Assembly (NCBI GenBank): GCA_037447655.1 | Contig: JBBHKE010000696.1 | Coordinates: 188,001-252,000 of the forward strand | Direction: 5' to 3' | Source: Zygnema cylindricum | Taxonomy: Eukaryota; Streptophyta; Zygnematophyceae; Zygnematales; Zygnemataceae | DNA length: 64,000 nucleotides | Shown here: in pieces, positions 12,420-25,699 of the stretch | Position numbering within the stretch: position 1 is the first letter of the stretch | Layout: every line of letters begins with the position of its first letter | The notes under the pieces: model-generated | The model's input: only the letters and a program-made list of their open reading frames with translations | The model's database searches: none | Told to the model about the DNA's origin: nothing | Position numbers and translations under genes: made by a program

Positions 12420-13802
12420 TCTATTCTGAATCTCCATTTTTTTCTTTACTTTATCTTTACCGAAGGAGGCATTTCCAATCGCATGAATTGATGCAAAGAT
12501 AGTGCTTAAAAAACGGAGAAAAACATCGTTTGTTTACTTAAGGTTCCTATTTGGAGTGTAGGTATCTCACCACAATTTGCACGTGGATTGTTGAAAGAAG
12601 TGATTCCCGATTCAGCTGCATATGGTTGCTGTTGTTTTTAGATGACATTTATGTCGAAGTACAATTTATTTTGTCACAAATTAGTCATGTGCAGGTTTTG
12701 GAGCAGTTTTGTGTATATCTGAAAACATCAATCATGTAACAGCATGCTCTTAATTCCATGTGTTTCTATGCCTTAATCGGTGTTGGTCGTTATTTGCTTT
12801 ATACAAGGTACAGAATGGAAATGCTTTGTGTTTCGCAGTAAATAGTAAATGAATAGGTCTGAACCTATATGAACTCCTAATATAATACAGTGCACAGTGA
12901 CCTTGTATGAGGTAAAGCATGGGGGGGCAAAGAAAGAAATTGGAGGAAAATATCAAAGGTTAGGGAGAAGAGAATCATGGCAAAGAACGAAGCAAAGCAT
13001 TGAAAAGTCAACAAGAAGAATTTAACAGAGAAAGAATGGAGAAAATAAATCTTTTCCATGCGATCGGCTTATTGAATGTACAATAAAAGTACAATTGTCT
13101 GGTAAATTACTAATTAGAGCGTTGTTCCATTAGGCGCTCTCTGTAAACGTCAAAAATTCGTTTATTGTGTCGGGTCAGTAACCGACAATTTTATTGCGTG
13201 GCACATATTGATTGGTCCACGTAATAGATGAATACGATTCTGTTAATCTTCAAAGAATCTCTGAGTGCAAATTGTGACCACATATTTGTACCAGCGAAAG
13301 GTAAAAAGTGACTCGTACGACGTATTGAATGAAATCTGTACGGGCGGACGAAACGTAAGATATGTAGAAGCGTACGAAAATGTCAGAATGGTAAGTGGAT
13401 ACCAACAGAAGCGTGAAACAATATCTTCCGTCAAAGATTTTCTTGCGGCTTCCGGTGGCCTCGCATCCTCCTTGGCGGAAGGCACATGTCATATGCGACG
13501 TGTACCCATCTGGTAGCGCGGTCGTCGTGGATATTTGTTCACTTCTCCACGAGGCACGATGCTATTCGTTCAGGCGCTGAGAATTGACCTACTCCGGGTC
13601 ACTTGTTGCGAACTTAAAGTGTCAGACGACAGCGTATCCGATTATGTATCCGACGGTCCACGTTTACGCCCATAAACGTGGAGAATCAAATCTCTCATTC
13701 AGTAGCCTTGTTTTTCTGACATTTTTTTTTTGGTACAACACTGTACGTAACAGTACGGCTTTCAGTAAGCAACGTCGTTTTTCCCCTAATGGAACCTTGC
13801 CC
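12420..13802. other. Lipase 3' flank inside the duplicated unit
   Basis: No convincing gene. Several small overlapping ORFs occur on both strands, each repeated in the duplicate simply because the DNA is duplicated. I see no family motif, no conserved codon pattern and no splice structure. Confidence 0.4.
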
Positions 13803-15396
13803 TTAGGGTCAAGTTCCATCAGTCGAAAAGTGGGGTAATTTACAGAAATACGCGCCTATCCGTACCAGTTCATACCGCCTATTTTGATTTTATACGCGAA
13901 GCAACATTACAGAGAATCTTGCCAATACTCTCCGAAGGTCTTGGAGGTAACACTGACCGTCGGATGTTCATCCGCGTGGCGTTCGCTTCATTTTTCTCTG
14001 TAGCTGCCAACGTACCTGTAAGAGGTGGGTTGGCAGATACAGAAAAAAATTAATCGTGACACGCTGGACGAATAAGCGTGTCGCAATGGAAAATCAACGA
14101 AAATAGACGAAATTTGTAGTGTTGGGTATCGGGTAAATTCATATCGCGATAATCTCGATATTCGATATATTGAATATCGATCGAGCAGGATCCTCGATAT
14201 ATCGTACCGAGACCAACATAAATTATCGCGATATATATCGCGATATATAGTATTTTTTAAATATATTTTTTTTATTTTTTTATATAATATGTTATTTTAG
14301 CGAAAAAGTCAAATTGTCTAATACGCCACGTACGCCGTGATTTTCGTTCCGTGACTTAAAGGTAGACGCCGCAAAATGTAACCGACAAAAAAGTACTAAT
14401 TCTGAAATTCTAATAATTAATTATTTGGGGTATGGTTACACGAGGAGGTCTCTGTAATAGTACGGACAGCAAAATTTATGTATTACAGAGGCCTCGGGTA
14501 CATCGCGTATCTTTTGTCAAAAAGTTTTACATACGTGTTCTGAGATGAGTGGTTCCACGTAAGCTGACTACCAAATCTCAAAAATCATCGAATATCTGGA
14601 AACCGACCTTTTTCGTCTGGAAAATCGTACTTGCGTATGATGTACGTGTACTTCACAAGTGTACCTCGTCAATGTACCTCAGAGATCTCCTTCACTCTGC
14701 TGACTTTCAGGAAAAAACCGTATTTCTTTCCGGCAAAGATTTTACAGTCACTTTGTCAGAAGTCACGAGACTTTGAAAACCTGTGGGATTTTATTTATTT
14801 TTAGCTTCGATATATCGACGATACGATATATCAGCGATATATCGGCAATATATCGGCGATATATCGCGATAATTTGAAATTCGATATATCGAAGCGATAT
14901 ATCGAAGCGATATATCGATTATCGGGTACCTGAAATTCGATATATATCGAATATCGGCAATGGGTCCTCGATACCCAACACTATAAATTTGTACATGGTA
15001 TGTACTTTTCAAAATGCAACTGAAAATGAAAAAAGTAATCTCGAAACGGTCATTCGTCGCGCAATTTTTTTCGTCACACTATTTCCAGCAAAGGATTTTC
15101 GTCATGTTCGAAAACAGGAACCCTAAAAAATGAGCTGGCGTAAAAGACTGGCGTTTGCATAAAGTACAAAAGTTTTGTCGTATTATGACTTGGTACGCAA
15201 GTGAAGATTTGAAATGAAATTAGTCGGTGTGAAGATTTTTAAAAGATTTTAGATATCCGGTCAAAACCCACGTGGTGCCACTCAATGTATAACACGTGGA
15301 TTACAGACTTTTCGTGATGGAACATCGACTCAATTAACCCGGCCCGTAGAGTTGGTCGTACGATTACAGAAACGACTGATGGAACTTGACCCTTAG
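13803..15396. mobile_element. Terminal-inverted-repeat element, family D, copy 1 (with nested hAT-type MITE)
   Basis: Left end TTAGGGTCAAGTTCCATC followed by AGTCG; right end CGACTGATGGAACTTGACCC then TTAG. The terminal inverted repeat is about 21 bp. Without the nested MITE at 14117-14983 it is about 720 bp. A third, older copy at 43345-44087 lacks the MITE and shows the uninterrupted sequence. No transposase is encoded. Confidence 0.75.
14117..14983. mobile_element. hAT-type MITE family B, copy 2 (867 bp)
   Basis: Ends TAGTGTTGGGTATCG and CGATACCCAACACTA. Flanks gaaatttg (14109-14116) and taaatttg (14984-14991) match at 7 of 8 bases, a slightly decayed 8-bp target duplication. CGATATATCG palindromes crowd both ends. 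The interior matches the copy at 3842 in reverse orientation. Confidence 0.82.
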
Positions 15397-15590
15397 TCCT
15401 AGCACTTCATTAATGAGGACTGACTACGTCCACAAAAAAACAAAAAATGCATTAAGGTCGATGGTCCTTCACATTTTGTACGAACGAATATTCCGTTTTA
15501 AAATCAACAATGAAAGAGTACGGTAATAGACAAAAAGAATAGCGTGTGTACGTATAACTATGATAGCCGCATCAATGGCAGTCTATAATC

Positions 15591-17359
15591 TACATAAAAA
15601 TTATAGACCGTTGGTCGTCCGTTTGAAATTTTTTAAATAGGCAGACTTTCTGTTCGTCTGCACCCGTAAACGGCGTGTCCCTCGGCCTACGTCAACGAAC
15701 AAGTAACTTTGTCCCTCAGCCCACGTCAGCAAACGGGTGGCGTTGTCCCTCGGCCTACATAGGCTAAAGCTTTGTCTTTATGCTTACGTCAACAAACGGG
15801 TAACTTTCAAAGTACTCCCTCGACAATCGTTCTTAACCGTCAGATCTTGGTTGTTCGACCCTGTCAATGAACTTACTTAAAGCCGCCACGTGCACTAACC
15901 CGTCAGTCATTCGTTCGTGACCGTCCGATTATAGTATGGTGGCAGTTCAGAAGCTAGCCGTCCTTTTCAACAAGTAATATTTCGTGTCGTAAATTATTTC
16001 CGTCAATCGTTGTGTTGATTTGGGTCGCGTCTACAAGTATCCGTACGGACGATTTGAATAGTCCGGACGTCATAAACAGGACACGGTCCATGCCCGTGTA
16101 ACGGGCGTTAATTTACTAGTCGTTTCAAAAATTAGGATGTGTCTTGCGATGCTTCTAAAAGTTTCAAAAAATACGGTGCGCCAAAGACAAATTGTACACG
16201 ATGACAGCCGTCACGGGTAATGTCGATGTATACAATCGTCACAAACTTAAGTAACAATCTCGAGTAAACACACAGAGAAACCTAAAATCCAGGTTTTCCG
16301 GATCCGAGCTAAAATACAAAGTAGGTTCGCTAAGTTACAGCTACATGGGGCCGTACTCTAAATGCCGGTCTCCACAGATTTCCACACTAAAAAAATACAC
16401 TTATTTCTGTCTATCGCTTCGACCTTTCCTTTGTAAGTCTCTTCTTCGGCCGTTAGCGGTTTCCTTTTCTAATTCTCATTTCATTTTTACTAATCATTTG
16501 TCTACCTTCAATGGTAATTACTTATGTTTTTCTACTCCGTGCTCTGTTTTTTACTGTCAACTTACACATAAATATCCAGTCTTTTATTTGTTTATCCACT
16601 GTTTACCGATGCATCCTTGCAATGTGTTTTCATATAACTGGATTTCACGTGACGCCTGCTATAGGTTCTTTAGGGTTTCCAAATCAAAATAAGGTCAGTT
16701 TCCATGGTTTGACTTTTATCTCCATCTTATAATTTTTCTACATCCTACGTTCGAGGATGACGCAAATTGTACTCTGCTAATTTGCGATTTCCTCGTACTA
16801 TTGAAACTTAAGCAGTACGGCACTAAGTTTTAAAGGAAAACGACAGAAAAAACCCTTACTTAGCTACATGGGGCCGTACCCTAAGTCGCCAACGTTCCCT
16901 TTATATATACCGGAAGGGAACTCAGTGATGCCGTAACTGTGGCTAGGATTGTCCAAATTCTCTGATCCAAAAGGCTATGGAGAGCGGGAACTCTCCTTCA
17001 AAGAGCTAACCAAGGGACCGTGGCTGAGCCTCAAGCCTCACTCCGCTGTGAGTCTCCAAACCACGCCTTTTGGTGCTATGTCAATCCATTCCGTCATCTC
17101 CGTGGGCCACTTCTAGCTTCGCTTCTTCTTATTTTTGTAGCTTTTTCGGTATTCGTGCATCATACGTCTCATCCACACAAAGCAGAGTTGAAGGTTTGGA
17201 AGTGAAAAGAAGACGAGGGTTCTGCTTCTAGCTGTTGGAGGAAATCCAATCCATGATGAAACTGCCTGCAGTTCCTGACCCTTAACCCTAAGAACATCCG
17301 TTTGTCCTGTTGGAACCACCTCCGGATGCCACCTGTGGAAGGTCATGGACAGCATATGC
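15591..17359. other. Unique spacer between the two duplicated units
   Basis: Holds an imperfect tandem repeat at 15672-15800 (unit about 45-50 bp, motif GTCCCTCGGCCTACGTCAAC). At about 16203-16881 it holds relatives of the family I element seen at 32.8-33.9 kb (motif ATGACAGCCGTCACGGG and two copies of ACATGGGGCCGTAC). Bases 16900-17350 are more GC-rich and of unknown origin. Small ORFs are unremarkable. Confidence 0.5.
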
Positions 17360-18851
17360 CGATTGGTCCTTACTGGCCACAGCCTCGGGTGTGCTGTGGC
17401 TTCCTTAGCCGGACTCAAACTGAGGAAAAGATTTCCGACTTTGAGAGTATGGGGATTGGGACCACCAGCATGCATGAGTCTGGATCTTGCAAAAAGATGT
17501 TCGGAATTTTCCAACAATATCTTTGCCGCGCACGATTTAATTCCTAGGTGAGTAGGGAGGTGAAGAGGGACAGTTAGAAAGACGGTGAGAGGGACAGTGA
17601 GAGGTATGGTGAGTAGGAAGGTGAGAGAGGGATGAGTAGGGAGGTATGGAGGGAGGTGAGGGAGACAGTGAGAGTGAGTAGGGAGGTGAGAGGGACGGTG
17701 AGAGAGGCAATGAGAGGGGTGGATAATTGGGAATGGGGAATTTGTCAATAGTGAGATGGGTATTAGACTATTAGTAGTAACTAATCTCAGAATTATTGGC
17801 TGATCATACGGAGATGAAATTAGTATATGACATACACTAATTTAAGAGTGAGAAATATGAGTTTAGAAACATGGACAAGTTTATCTGGTTCATTATGTAA
17901 CTTGAAGATGCTTAAGGAAATCAATAGGAAATTGTAGATAGTAATAAATTCTCGGGAAAAAGAGGAAGGGAAAATGAACCATTACAACTCTTTATGAAAC
18001 CTCGTGTTAAAGCTCATATAAATGCTGATGTAAAAGTTGATACATATATTGAAATTAAATACTGATATAAATGATGATATAAATACTGATGTCAATGTTA
18101 TCCTGATATAAAAGTTGATTCGTAAACATGCAGGTTTTCTCTCTCCACAGTAGAAAAACTTCGACAGCGTGTACTATCTTTTGATTGGGAGAGAGCAGAT
18201 GAGATATGCAAAGGGGATGAAGATTGGGAGAATATAAAACAGGCCTCAAGTACTTTGCGTCAGATGGGTCAGACATCCGATGGGGTTTTGGAAAAGGTTC
18301 AACAAACTGGAAACAAATGTCAGGAATTTGGTGGTAAAGCTGGGCAAGTAAAAGATGCTGTCGGTAATGCCCTCCCTTTTGGGGGAGATAAAGAGAGTGA
18401 GGATGCAAAACAGACAAACTCTGAGGAAAAAGACAAACAAAATGGAACGGACCATGATGAACGATTGGAGAAACAAAATGTCGATGCTACTGAAAACGGA
18501 GACTCGACAGAAAACGGTGGTTCGACTGAACAAAACGGAGATGAAAGTGAGAATAAGGAACCCATTAAGCTTTATGCACCTGGAAATTTATTTTCTATCT
18601 ATTGTGACCCACCTGCTTGTGGGAAGATGCCCGGGAACCGTCCTTTTGTTCCTCAACAAAGGCAGTTTGGAGCTTTTCCCACTTTCGAGGAAGCTAAGAA
18701 TGGAAAGTGGCAGTTAATGAAAGTGGATCCAGAAATGCTTAACGAAATCGTTATTTCTCCATGGTGCATTTCTGACCACATGCCCGGGGCAGTTAATTTT
18801 GGACTGGATTCTTTGCAACGCCTCGCACCTCCTCTTGTTCCCACATCTTAA
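17360..18851 (+). pseudogene. 5'-truncated lipase copy
   Basis: Partial GHSLG exon 17360-17547 and full last exon 18134-18851, identical in structure to 10540-10727 and 11314-12031. All exons upstream of the GHSLG exon, plus the first 55 bases of that exon, are missing. The nucleophile, acid and histidine positions remain and there is no stop or frameshift. A fortuitous ATG at 17345 in the flanking DNA is in frame and would give MDSICRLVLTGHSLG. The missing N-terminal half of the fold argues for a pseudogene; a short expressed product cannot be excluded. Confidence 0.8.
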
Positions 18852-20622
18852 TTAAAGCATAACTGTTTTAAAGTCCCTCTGTTTTACGGTACGACTGTTT
18901 TACAGTAAGAATGTTCTATGGTTCGACTTTTTCACGGTACTACTGTTTTACGGTTTATGGTTCAGCTGTTTCCTGTACGACTGTTTTCCAGTACGACTGT
19001 TTTCTGGTACGAAGTTTTCCGGTACGACTGTTTTCCGGTACGGCTGTTTTCCGGTACGACTGTTCTACGACAGGAATGATTTACAGTGTGACTGGTTTTT
19101 AGAACAGATGTAACTTGTTTCTGAGATTAAAAAAAGTGTTGTTTGTACAATGTTTAGAACCGGAATACTTTGCTAAGCATGTGAAGAGAGTGATAATGAA
19201 TGTATGTAAAGTATGTAAAGTAGCAATAGAACAAATAAATCTATTCTGAATCTCCATTTTTTTCTTTACTTTATCTTTACCGAAGGAGGCATTTCCAATC
19301 GCATGAATTGATGCAAAGATAGCGCTTAAAAAACGGAGAAAAACATCGTTTGTTTACTTAAGGTTCCTATTTGGAGTGTAGGTATCTCACCACAATTTGC
19401 ACGTGGATTGTTGAAAGAAGTGATTCCCGATTCAGCTGCATATGGTTGCTGTTGTTTTTTTATGACATTTATGTCGAAGTACAATTTATTTTGTCACAAA
19501 TTAGTCATGTGCAGGTTTTGAAGCAGTTTTGTGTATATCTGAAAACATCAATCATGTAACAGCATGCTCTTAATTCCATGTGTTTCTATGCCTTAATCGG
19601 TGTTGGTCGTTATTTGCTTTATACAAGGTACAGAATGGAAATGCTTTGTGTTTCGCAGTAAATAGTAAATGAATAGGTCTGAACCTATATGAACTCCTAA
19701 TATAATACAGTGCACAGTGACCTTGTATGAGGTAAAGCATGGGGGGGCAAAGAAAGAAATTGGAGGAAAATATCAAAGGTTAGGGAGAAGAGAATCATGG
19801 CAAAGAACGAAGCAAAGCATTGAAAAGTCAACAAGAAGAATTTAACAGAGAAAGAATGGAGAAAATAAATCTTTTCCATGCGATCGGCTTATTGAATGTA
19901 CAATAAAAGTACAATTGTCTGGTAAATTACTAATTAGAGCGTTGTTCCATTAGGCGCTCTCTGTAAACGTCAAAAATTCGTTTATTGTGTCGGGTTAGTA
20001 ACCGACAATTTTATTGCGTGGCACATATTGATTGGTCCACGTAATAGATGAATACGATTCTGTTAATCTTCAAAGAATCTCTGAGTGCAAATTGTGACCA
20101 CATATTTGTACCAGCGAAAGGTAAAAAGTGACTCGTACGACGTATTGAATGAAATCTGTACGGGCGGACGAAACGTAAGATATGTAGAAGCGTACGAAAA
20201 TGTCAGAATGGTAAGTGGATACCAACAGAAGCGTGAAACAATATCTTCCGTCAAAGATTTTCTTGCGGCTTCCGGTGGCCTCGCATCCTCCTTGGCGGAA
20301 GGCACATGTCATATGCGACGTGTACCCATCTGGTAGCGCGGTCGTCGTGGATATTTGTTCACTTCTCCACGAGGCACGATGCTATTCGTTCAGGCGCTGA
20401 GAATTGACCTACTCCGGGTCACTTGTTGCGAACTTAAAGTGTCAGACGACAGCGTATCCGATTATGTATCCGACGGTCCACGTTTACGCCCATAAACGTG
20501 GAGAATCAAATCTCTCATTCAGTAGCCTTGTTTTTCTGACATTTTTTTTTTGGTACAACACTGTACGTAACAGTACGGCTTTCAGTAAGCAACGTCGTTT
20601 TTCCCCTAATGGAACCTTGCCC

Positions 20623-22217
20623 TTAGGGTCAAGTTCCATCAGTCGAAAAGTGGGGTAATTTACAGAAATACGCGCCTATCCGTACCAGTTCATACCGCCT
20701 ATTTTGATTTTATACGCGAAGCAACATTACAGAGAATCTTGCCAATACTCTCCGAAGGTCTTGGAGGTAACACTGACCGTCGGATGTTCATCCGCGTGGC
20801 GTTCGCTTCATTTTTCTCTGTAGCTGCCAACGTACCTGTAAGAGGTGGGTTGGCAGATACAGAAAAAAATTAATCGTGACACGCTGGACGAATAAGCGTG
20901 TCGCAATGGAAAATCAACGAAAATAGACGAAATTTGTAGTGTTGGGTATCGGGTAAATTCATATCGCGATAATCTCTATATTCGATATATTGAATATCGA
21001 TCGAGCAGGATCCTCGATATATCGTACCGAGACCAACATAAATTATCGCGATATATATCGCGATATATAGTATTTTTTAAATATATTTTTTTTATTTTTT
21101 TATATAATATGTTATTTTAGGGAAAAAGTCAAATTGTCTAATACGCCACGTACGCCGTGATTTTCGTTCCGTGACTTAAAGGTAGACGCCGCAAAATGTA
21201 ACCGACAAAAAAGTACTAATTCTGAAATTCTAATAATTAATTATTTGGGGTATGGTTACACGAGGAGGTCTCTGTAATAGTACGGACAGACAAAATTTAT
21301 GTATTACAGAGGCCTCGGGTACATCGCGTATCTTTTGTCAAAAAGTTTTACATACGTGTTCTGAGATGAGTGGTTCCACATAAGTTGACTACCAAATCTC
21401 AAAAATCATCGAATATCTGGAAACCGACCTTTTTCGTCTGGAAAATCGTACTTGCGAATGATGTACGTGTACTTCACAAGTGTACCTCGTCAATGTACCT
21501 CAGAGATCTCCTTCACTCTGCTGACTTTCAGGAAAAAACCGTATTTCTTTCCGGCAAAGATTTTACAGTCACTTTGTCAGAAGTCACGAGACTTTGAAAA
21601 CCTGTGGGATTTTATTTATTTTTAGCTTCGATATATCGACGATACGATATATCAGCGATATATCGGCAATATATCGGCGATATATCGCGATAATTTGAAA
21701 TTCGATATATCGAAGCGATATATCGAAGCGATATATCGATTATCGGGTACCTGAAATTCGATATATATCGAATATCGGCAATGGGTCCTCGATACCCAAC
21801 ACTATAAATTTGTACATGGTATGTACTTTTCAAAATGCAACTGAAAATGAAAAAAGTAATCTCGAAACGGTCCTTCGTCGCGCAATTTTTTTCGTCACAC
21901 TATTTCCAGCAAAGGATTTTCGTCATGTTCGAAAACAGGAACCCTAAAAAATGAGCTGGCGTAAAAGACTGGCGTTTGCATAAAGTACAAAAGTTTTGTC
22001 GTATTATGACTTGGTACGCAAGTGAAGATTTGAAATGAAATTAGTCGGTGTGAAGATTTTTAAAAGATTTTAGATATCCGGTCAAAACCCACGTGGTGCC
22101 ACTCAATGTATAACACGTGGATTACAGACTTTTCGTGATGGAACATCGACTCAATTAACCCGGCCCGTAGAGTTGGTCGTACGATTACAGAAACGACTGA
22201 TGGAACTTGACCCTTAG
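20623..22217. mobile_element. Family D element, copy 2 (duplicate of copy 1)
   Basis: Same ends and nested MITE as at 13803-15396; present because the whole 5 kb segment was duplicated. Confidence 0.75.
20937..21804. mobile_element. hAT-type MITE family B, duplicated copy of 14117-14983
   Basis: Same ends and same flanking 8-bp sequences as the first copy, one base longer (an inserted A in GACAGACAAA). Carried along by the segmental duplication rather than by transposition. Confidence 0.82.
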
Positions 22218-22411
22218 TCCTAGCACTTCATTAATGAGGACTGACTACGTCCACAAAAAAACAAAAAATGCGTTAAGGTCGATGGTCCTTCACATTTTGT
22301 ACGAACGAATATTCCGTTTTAAAATCAACAATGAAAGAGTACGGTAATAGACAAAAAGAATAGCGTGTGTACGTATAACTATGATAGCCGCATCAATGGC
22401 ATTCTATAATC

Positions 22412-23597
22412 CCTGAAATGGTGCGACGAACTTACGCGACAAAAGTGGAAATAAATCATTACGGTAAATAAACAAGCACTGTGCCTTCCCATGTTTTAAA
22501 GATTATTTCTTGTCATTGCCCCCCAAAACAGAACCTGCGGCGAAAAAATCTTCTGCCATATAAACAAAACGTGAAAACCATAGTACAATTTGGGTCATCG
22601 TGAAACTTGAAATGTACTGCAGCTGGTCGTCTTGCTCTTTTCGACCCATGCCACGTCAAAAACGTCATCTTAAAACATCATGTGAAAACTACTTCCGAGT
22701 CTATTTTATTTAAAGTAACGCTTGAACAACGAATAGGATCATGTGTTTGCATGTGTTGTAAAATGTCAAAACATTTTTACAAAACGCGAGTACACAAAAA
22801 AAAATGCAACCTGTACGTAGTTCTTTCCGTACAGGGGCAGCGGAGAGGTCTCGAGCAACGTATGCCATTTCTCAAAAGCGAAATCCGTGAATCGCCTCTT
22901 CCCACCGGAAAAATATCCTCTTCCGCAACAGACAGGCGTTCGAATAATGTACGGATTTCCGAGCACCAACTTTTTTGTTTTCGGAATTTTTTGGAAAACG
23001 GTACAAACTAACTTCCTCGAAATATTGGGGGATGTTGAAGTCTGGTTAAAGTAACGTATTTCTCTGAAATAAACCAACGGTATCCCAAAAAGCTGACGAA
23101 GCAAAAACAACATCTGAACGGCTATTTCGTTGTTCCCGCGCGAAAAAATAGTCCAACCTAAACCCTAAAAGTTTGAAAACATGCAGGTTTGTTTTCGCGC
23201 CTATGTTTTATGACGTCGAAGCGTGTGACATGTCACAAGACACCTTCAATCAGAGTTACGTGCCAAAAATTTGGTGTGAACAAGACCTGTTTTCCGATGA
23301 GTTATGGAAAATCATCGGAATGGGCAAAAAGTTACAAATGCTCCGGTGGGAAGAGGCTATCCTTCTCTCTCCCATACTATCTGTTTTATCTCACGTTTTG
23401 GAGCCAATCACAACAATATTAGTATGCAATAAAAGAGCTTTGGAAAATGGTTCTTTTGAGTACATTTGGGTTAATTTTGATGGCAAGCTGGGTGAGAAAA
23501 GCTGAAAAAACGAATTCGAAAAGCCATGGCCGAAAGTTGTTGAATCAATGACGTCAATGTTAACACAAGTGAGCATGACGTCATTAACGGTTTTTAC
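22412..23597. other. Repeat-derived DNA without a recognised gene
   Basis: Bases 22590-22790 resemble 32890-33080 (CGACCCATGCCACGTC, AACGTCATCTT motifs), so this is an old copy of a dispersed element. An ORF at 23173-23505 (plus, 110 codons) has no motif I recognise and starts in the same repeat-like sequence, so I do not call it as a gene. Confidence 0.4.
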
Positions 23598-24241
23598 TAG
23601 TGTTTTGTATCGGTAAGGATTTGCCGATAACTGATATGGACCTTTTTTCGGGTACCCGATAATCGATATATCCGTGGGATATATCGCCATCGTTGCTATC
23701 GCCGATAAACCGATATTTATCGGTTATTATCGGCGATAACACCGAAATCGATAACTATCGGCGATAATTGTACGGACCGTACAAATAAATTACGTGGCTG
23801 TAAATGGCGGCAGTTTGACAGAGGTGTCCAGTCTGCTCTGTTCGTCTGTTCGTTTTTTTTTCGAAAAGGTAGATTCTCGAATTTTACAATGTGCTTTATT
23901 TTTTTCGTTTCGTTTATAATTATAAAGTATTATTTAGTGTTGGGTATCGGCTAGTTTCATTTCGCGATAATTTCGATATTCGATATATCGAATATCGATC
24001 GAGTAAAGTCCTCGATATATCGTACCACGACCAACATAAATTATCGCGATATGTATCGCAAAAAAAGGGTGTCCGTACAAATACCGTACAGGTAAAGTAT
24101 GGTAAACCGTACGCAAAATCGTATGGACCCCCCCCCACGGAGCGCCCGCCACAAGGGCCTCTGAAAAAGAAAAAAAAAATTGTACTGATATTTAGATTCT
24201 CCGTATATGTTCTCTATATATTGATTATAGGGTACCTAAAA

Positions 24242-24290
<49 letters not shown>

Positions 24291-24607
24291 ATATCGACAA
24301 TAGGTCCTCGATACCCAACACTAGTATAATTTTAAATTTGTCTACGTTTAAGTGCTGCGCTGTCAGTAATAATTTTCAGTTAAACAGATACGGAACAGAT
24401 TGTTACACGTGTCATACCATGCTGTATAATATAAATAATGTATACGGTATTTTATAAAGTACTATAGTATGAGTACTATATATTTTTTAAGTTATCGCCG
24501 ATATGGAATTTGTTGGTCTCGGAACGATATATCGGGACCTTTTCGATAACTGATAACTATCAGTATCGGTGTTATCGCGATAAGTTTTTTACCGATACAC
24601 AACACTA
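23598..24607. mobile_element. hAT-like MITE, family C, with a nested family B MITE
   Basis: Starts TAGTGTTTTGTATCGGTAA and ends TTACCGATACACAACACTA, related to but distinct from family B. Subterminal CGATAACTATCGGCGATAA repeats replace the CGATATATCG repeats. About 620 bp without the insertion at 23935-24323. The flanks (gtttttac and agttttca) do not give a clear 8-bp duplication. Confidence 0.68.
23935..24323. mobile_element. hAT-type MITE family B, short form, copy 3
   Basis: Ends TAGTGTTGGGTATCG and CGATACCCAACACTA. Flanks gtattatt and gtataatt match at 7 of 8 bases. The internal 500 bp of the long form is missing, replaced partly by a (TA)n run at 24248-24286. Confidence 0.8.
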
Positions 24608-25220
24608 AGTTTTCAAATCAACCTCTCCGGTTTCGACTTATTGTACGCGCGTTTGAATCGTGCGTAAAATGCGGTTTGAACAACTATAACTGGTACACAA
24701 ATTTCTTTCATTTTTTACGTTTGAAAATATTTTGTAGATTTTCAAAATCTTGAATACTGACCTACGCTGTACCGACCAAAATAGCCAATGCACTGTGGCC
24801 GACACAATGCAAGACCCTGCCATAATGGAAGACCCTGCCAAGAATACGTGTCCGTACGTTTACTAGGACCGCCTAATGGAAAAGCGATGGCAGAAAGTTG
24901 CAGAATTGATTGACGCTGACAGTGTCACAAGAAACATATAACGCCGAGAATGTCAGAACATTACGTAGAGTCTACAAATGTCACGATTATAATTGCCTAT
25001 TTTTGTTGTCGGACATTTGAACGCCCGAAAAATAGAGTGTGGAATCTTGACTACAAAACTATTTTTTTTAGCTATTATACGTTGACTTGGACAAATACCC
25101 TCATTTCTTTGACTTGGGCAAATACCCTCATTTCTTTGACTTGGGCAAATAGCCAAATACCCTCCTTTCTTTGACTTGGAAATCATGCGACGAAGTGGTC
25201 GTGACAATTTACAGGTACAG
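24608..25220. other. Intergenic, with a short tandem repeat
   Basis: Bases 25083-25180 hold about three copies of TTTGACTTGGGCAAATACCC plus TCATTTC (unit about 31 bp). Otherwise no gene is seen. Confidence 0.5.
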
Positions 25221-25431
25221 TACACCGTGAATCGCTACTAGAATTAATATTTTTTGATCTCTTAAAACATTTTTTCTCCGAGCACACATGTCCGATTGTA
25301 TATCTGACGGTTACGATTGAAGGGTAAGATTTTCAGCTTCCGATTGGCTGTCTCAAATTGAAAATCGGAGAAGTGTGTACGGAGAAATTATGTTTTGACT
25401 GACGATTTTTGTTTTAGTGATTCAAGGTGTA
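25221..25431. mobile_element. Foldback MITE family A, copy 3
   Basis: Starts TACACCGTGAATCGC, ends TTCAAGGTGTA (decayed). Internal inverted halves include CCGATTGTATATCTGACGG and CTTCCGATTGGCTGTC as in the other copies. Confidence 0.75.
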
Positions 25432-25482
25432 GTTTTTGATAGTGATGTTTTGTTTGTTTCGTTTGTTAAACGTACAGGGAAG

Positions 25483-25699
25483 TACACCGTGTATCCTAGT
25501 AGGGTTAATAATTTTTTCGCGACTTAAAACATACTTTCTCCGTACAGAGTTGTCCTATTTTCACATGACTGCCAATCGGAAGCTGAGAAACATATACTTC
25601 AATCGCAACCGTCAGATCTACAATCCGACATGTGTGTACGGGGAATAGATGTTTTAAGCGACGTAAAAAACATTAACAGTAATATCGATTCGCGGTGTA
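25483..25699. mobile_element. Foldback MITE family A, copy 4
   Basis: Starts TACACCGTGTATCC, ends GATTCGCGGTGTA, 217 bp, same internal inverted structure as the copy at 3018. Confidence 0.78.

Larger units (their letters stand above)
10540..15590 (+). repeat. Segmental duplication, unit 1 (5.05 kb)
   Basis: Matches 17360-22411 base for base at a constant offset of 6820 (6821 after one inserted base near 21289). I counted about twenty differences by eye, roughly 99.6 percent identity. The unit begins inside the GHSLG exon and ends in repeat DNA, so it does not respect gene boundaries. It contains the last lipase exons and their 3' flank, one family D foldback element and one hAT-type MITE. 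Confidence 0.95.
17360..22411 (+). repeat. Segmental duplication, unit 2 (5.05 kb)
   Basis: Near-identical copy of 10540-15590. It joins unrelated sequence at both ends: homology starts at CGATTGGTCCTTACTGG and stops after TCTATAATC. It includes the nested MITE, so duplication followed that insertion. Confidence 0.95.

Noticed and set aside
12884-13500. Clusters of 60-80 codon ORFs on both strands, repeated at 19.7-20.3 kb
   Set aside because: They overlap each other, lack motifs, and the repetition is explained by the segmental duplication.
18055-18565. Antisense ORFs over the last lipase exon (also 11235-11745)
   Set aside because: Shadows of the sense exon; they recur only because the segment is duplicated.
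23173-23505. 110-codon plus-strand ORF
   Set aside because: No motif, no splice or promoter context, and the surrounding DNA is repeat-derived.
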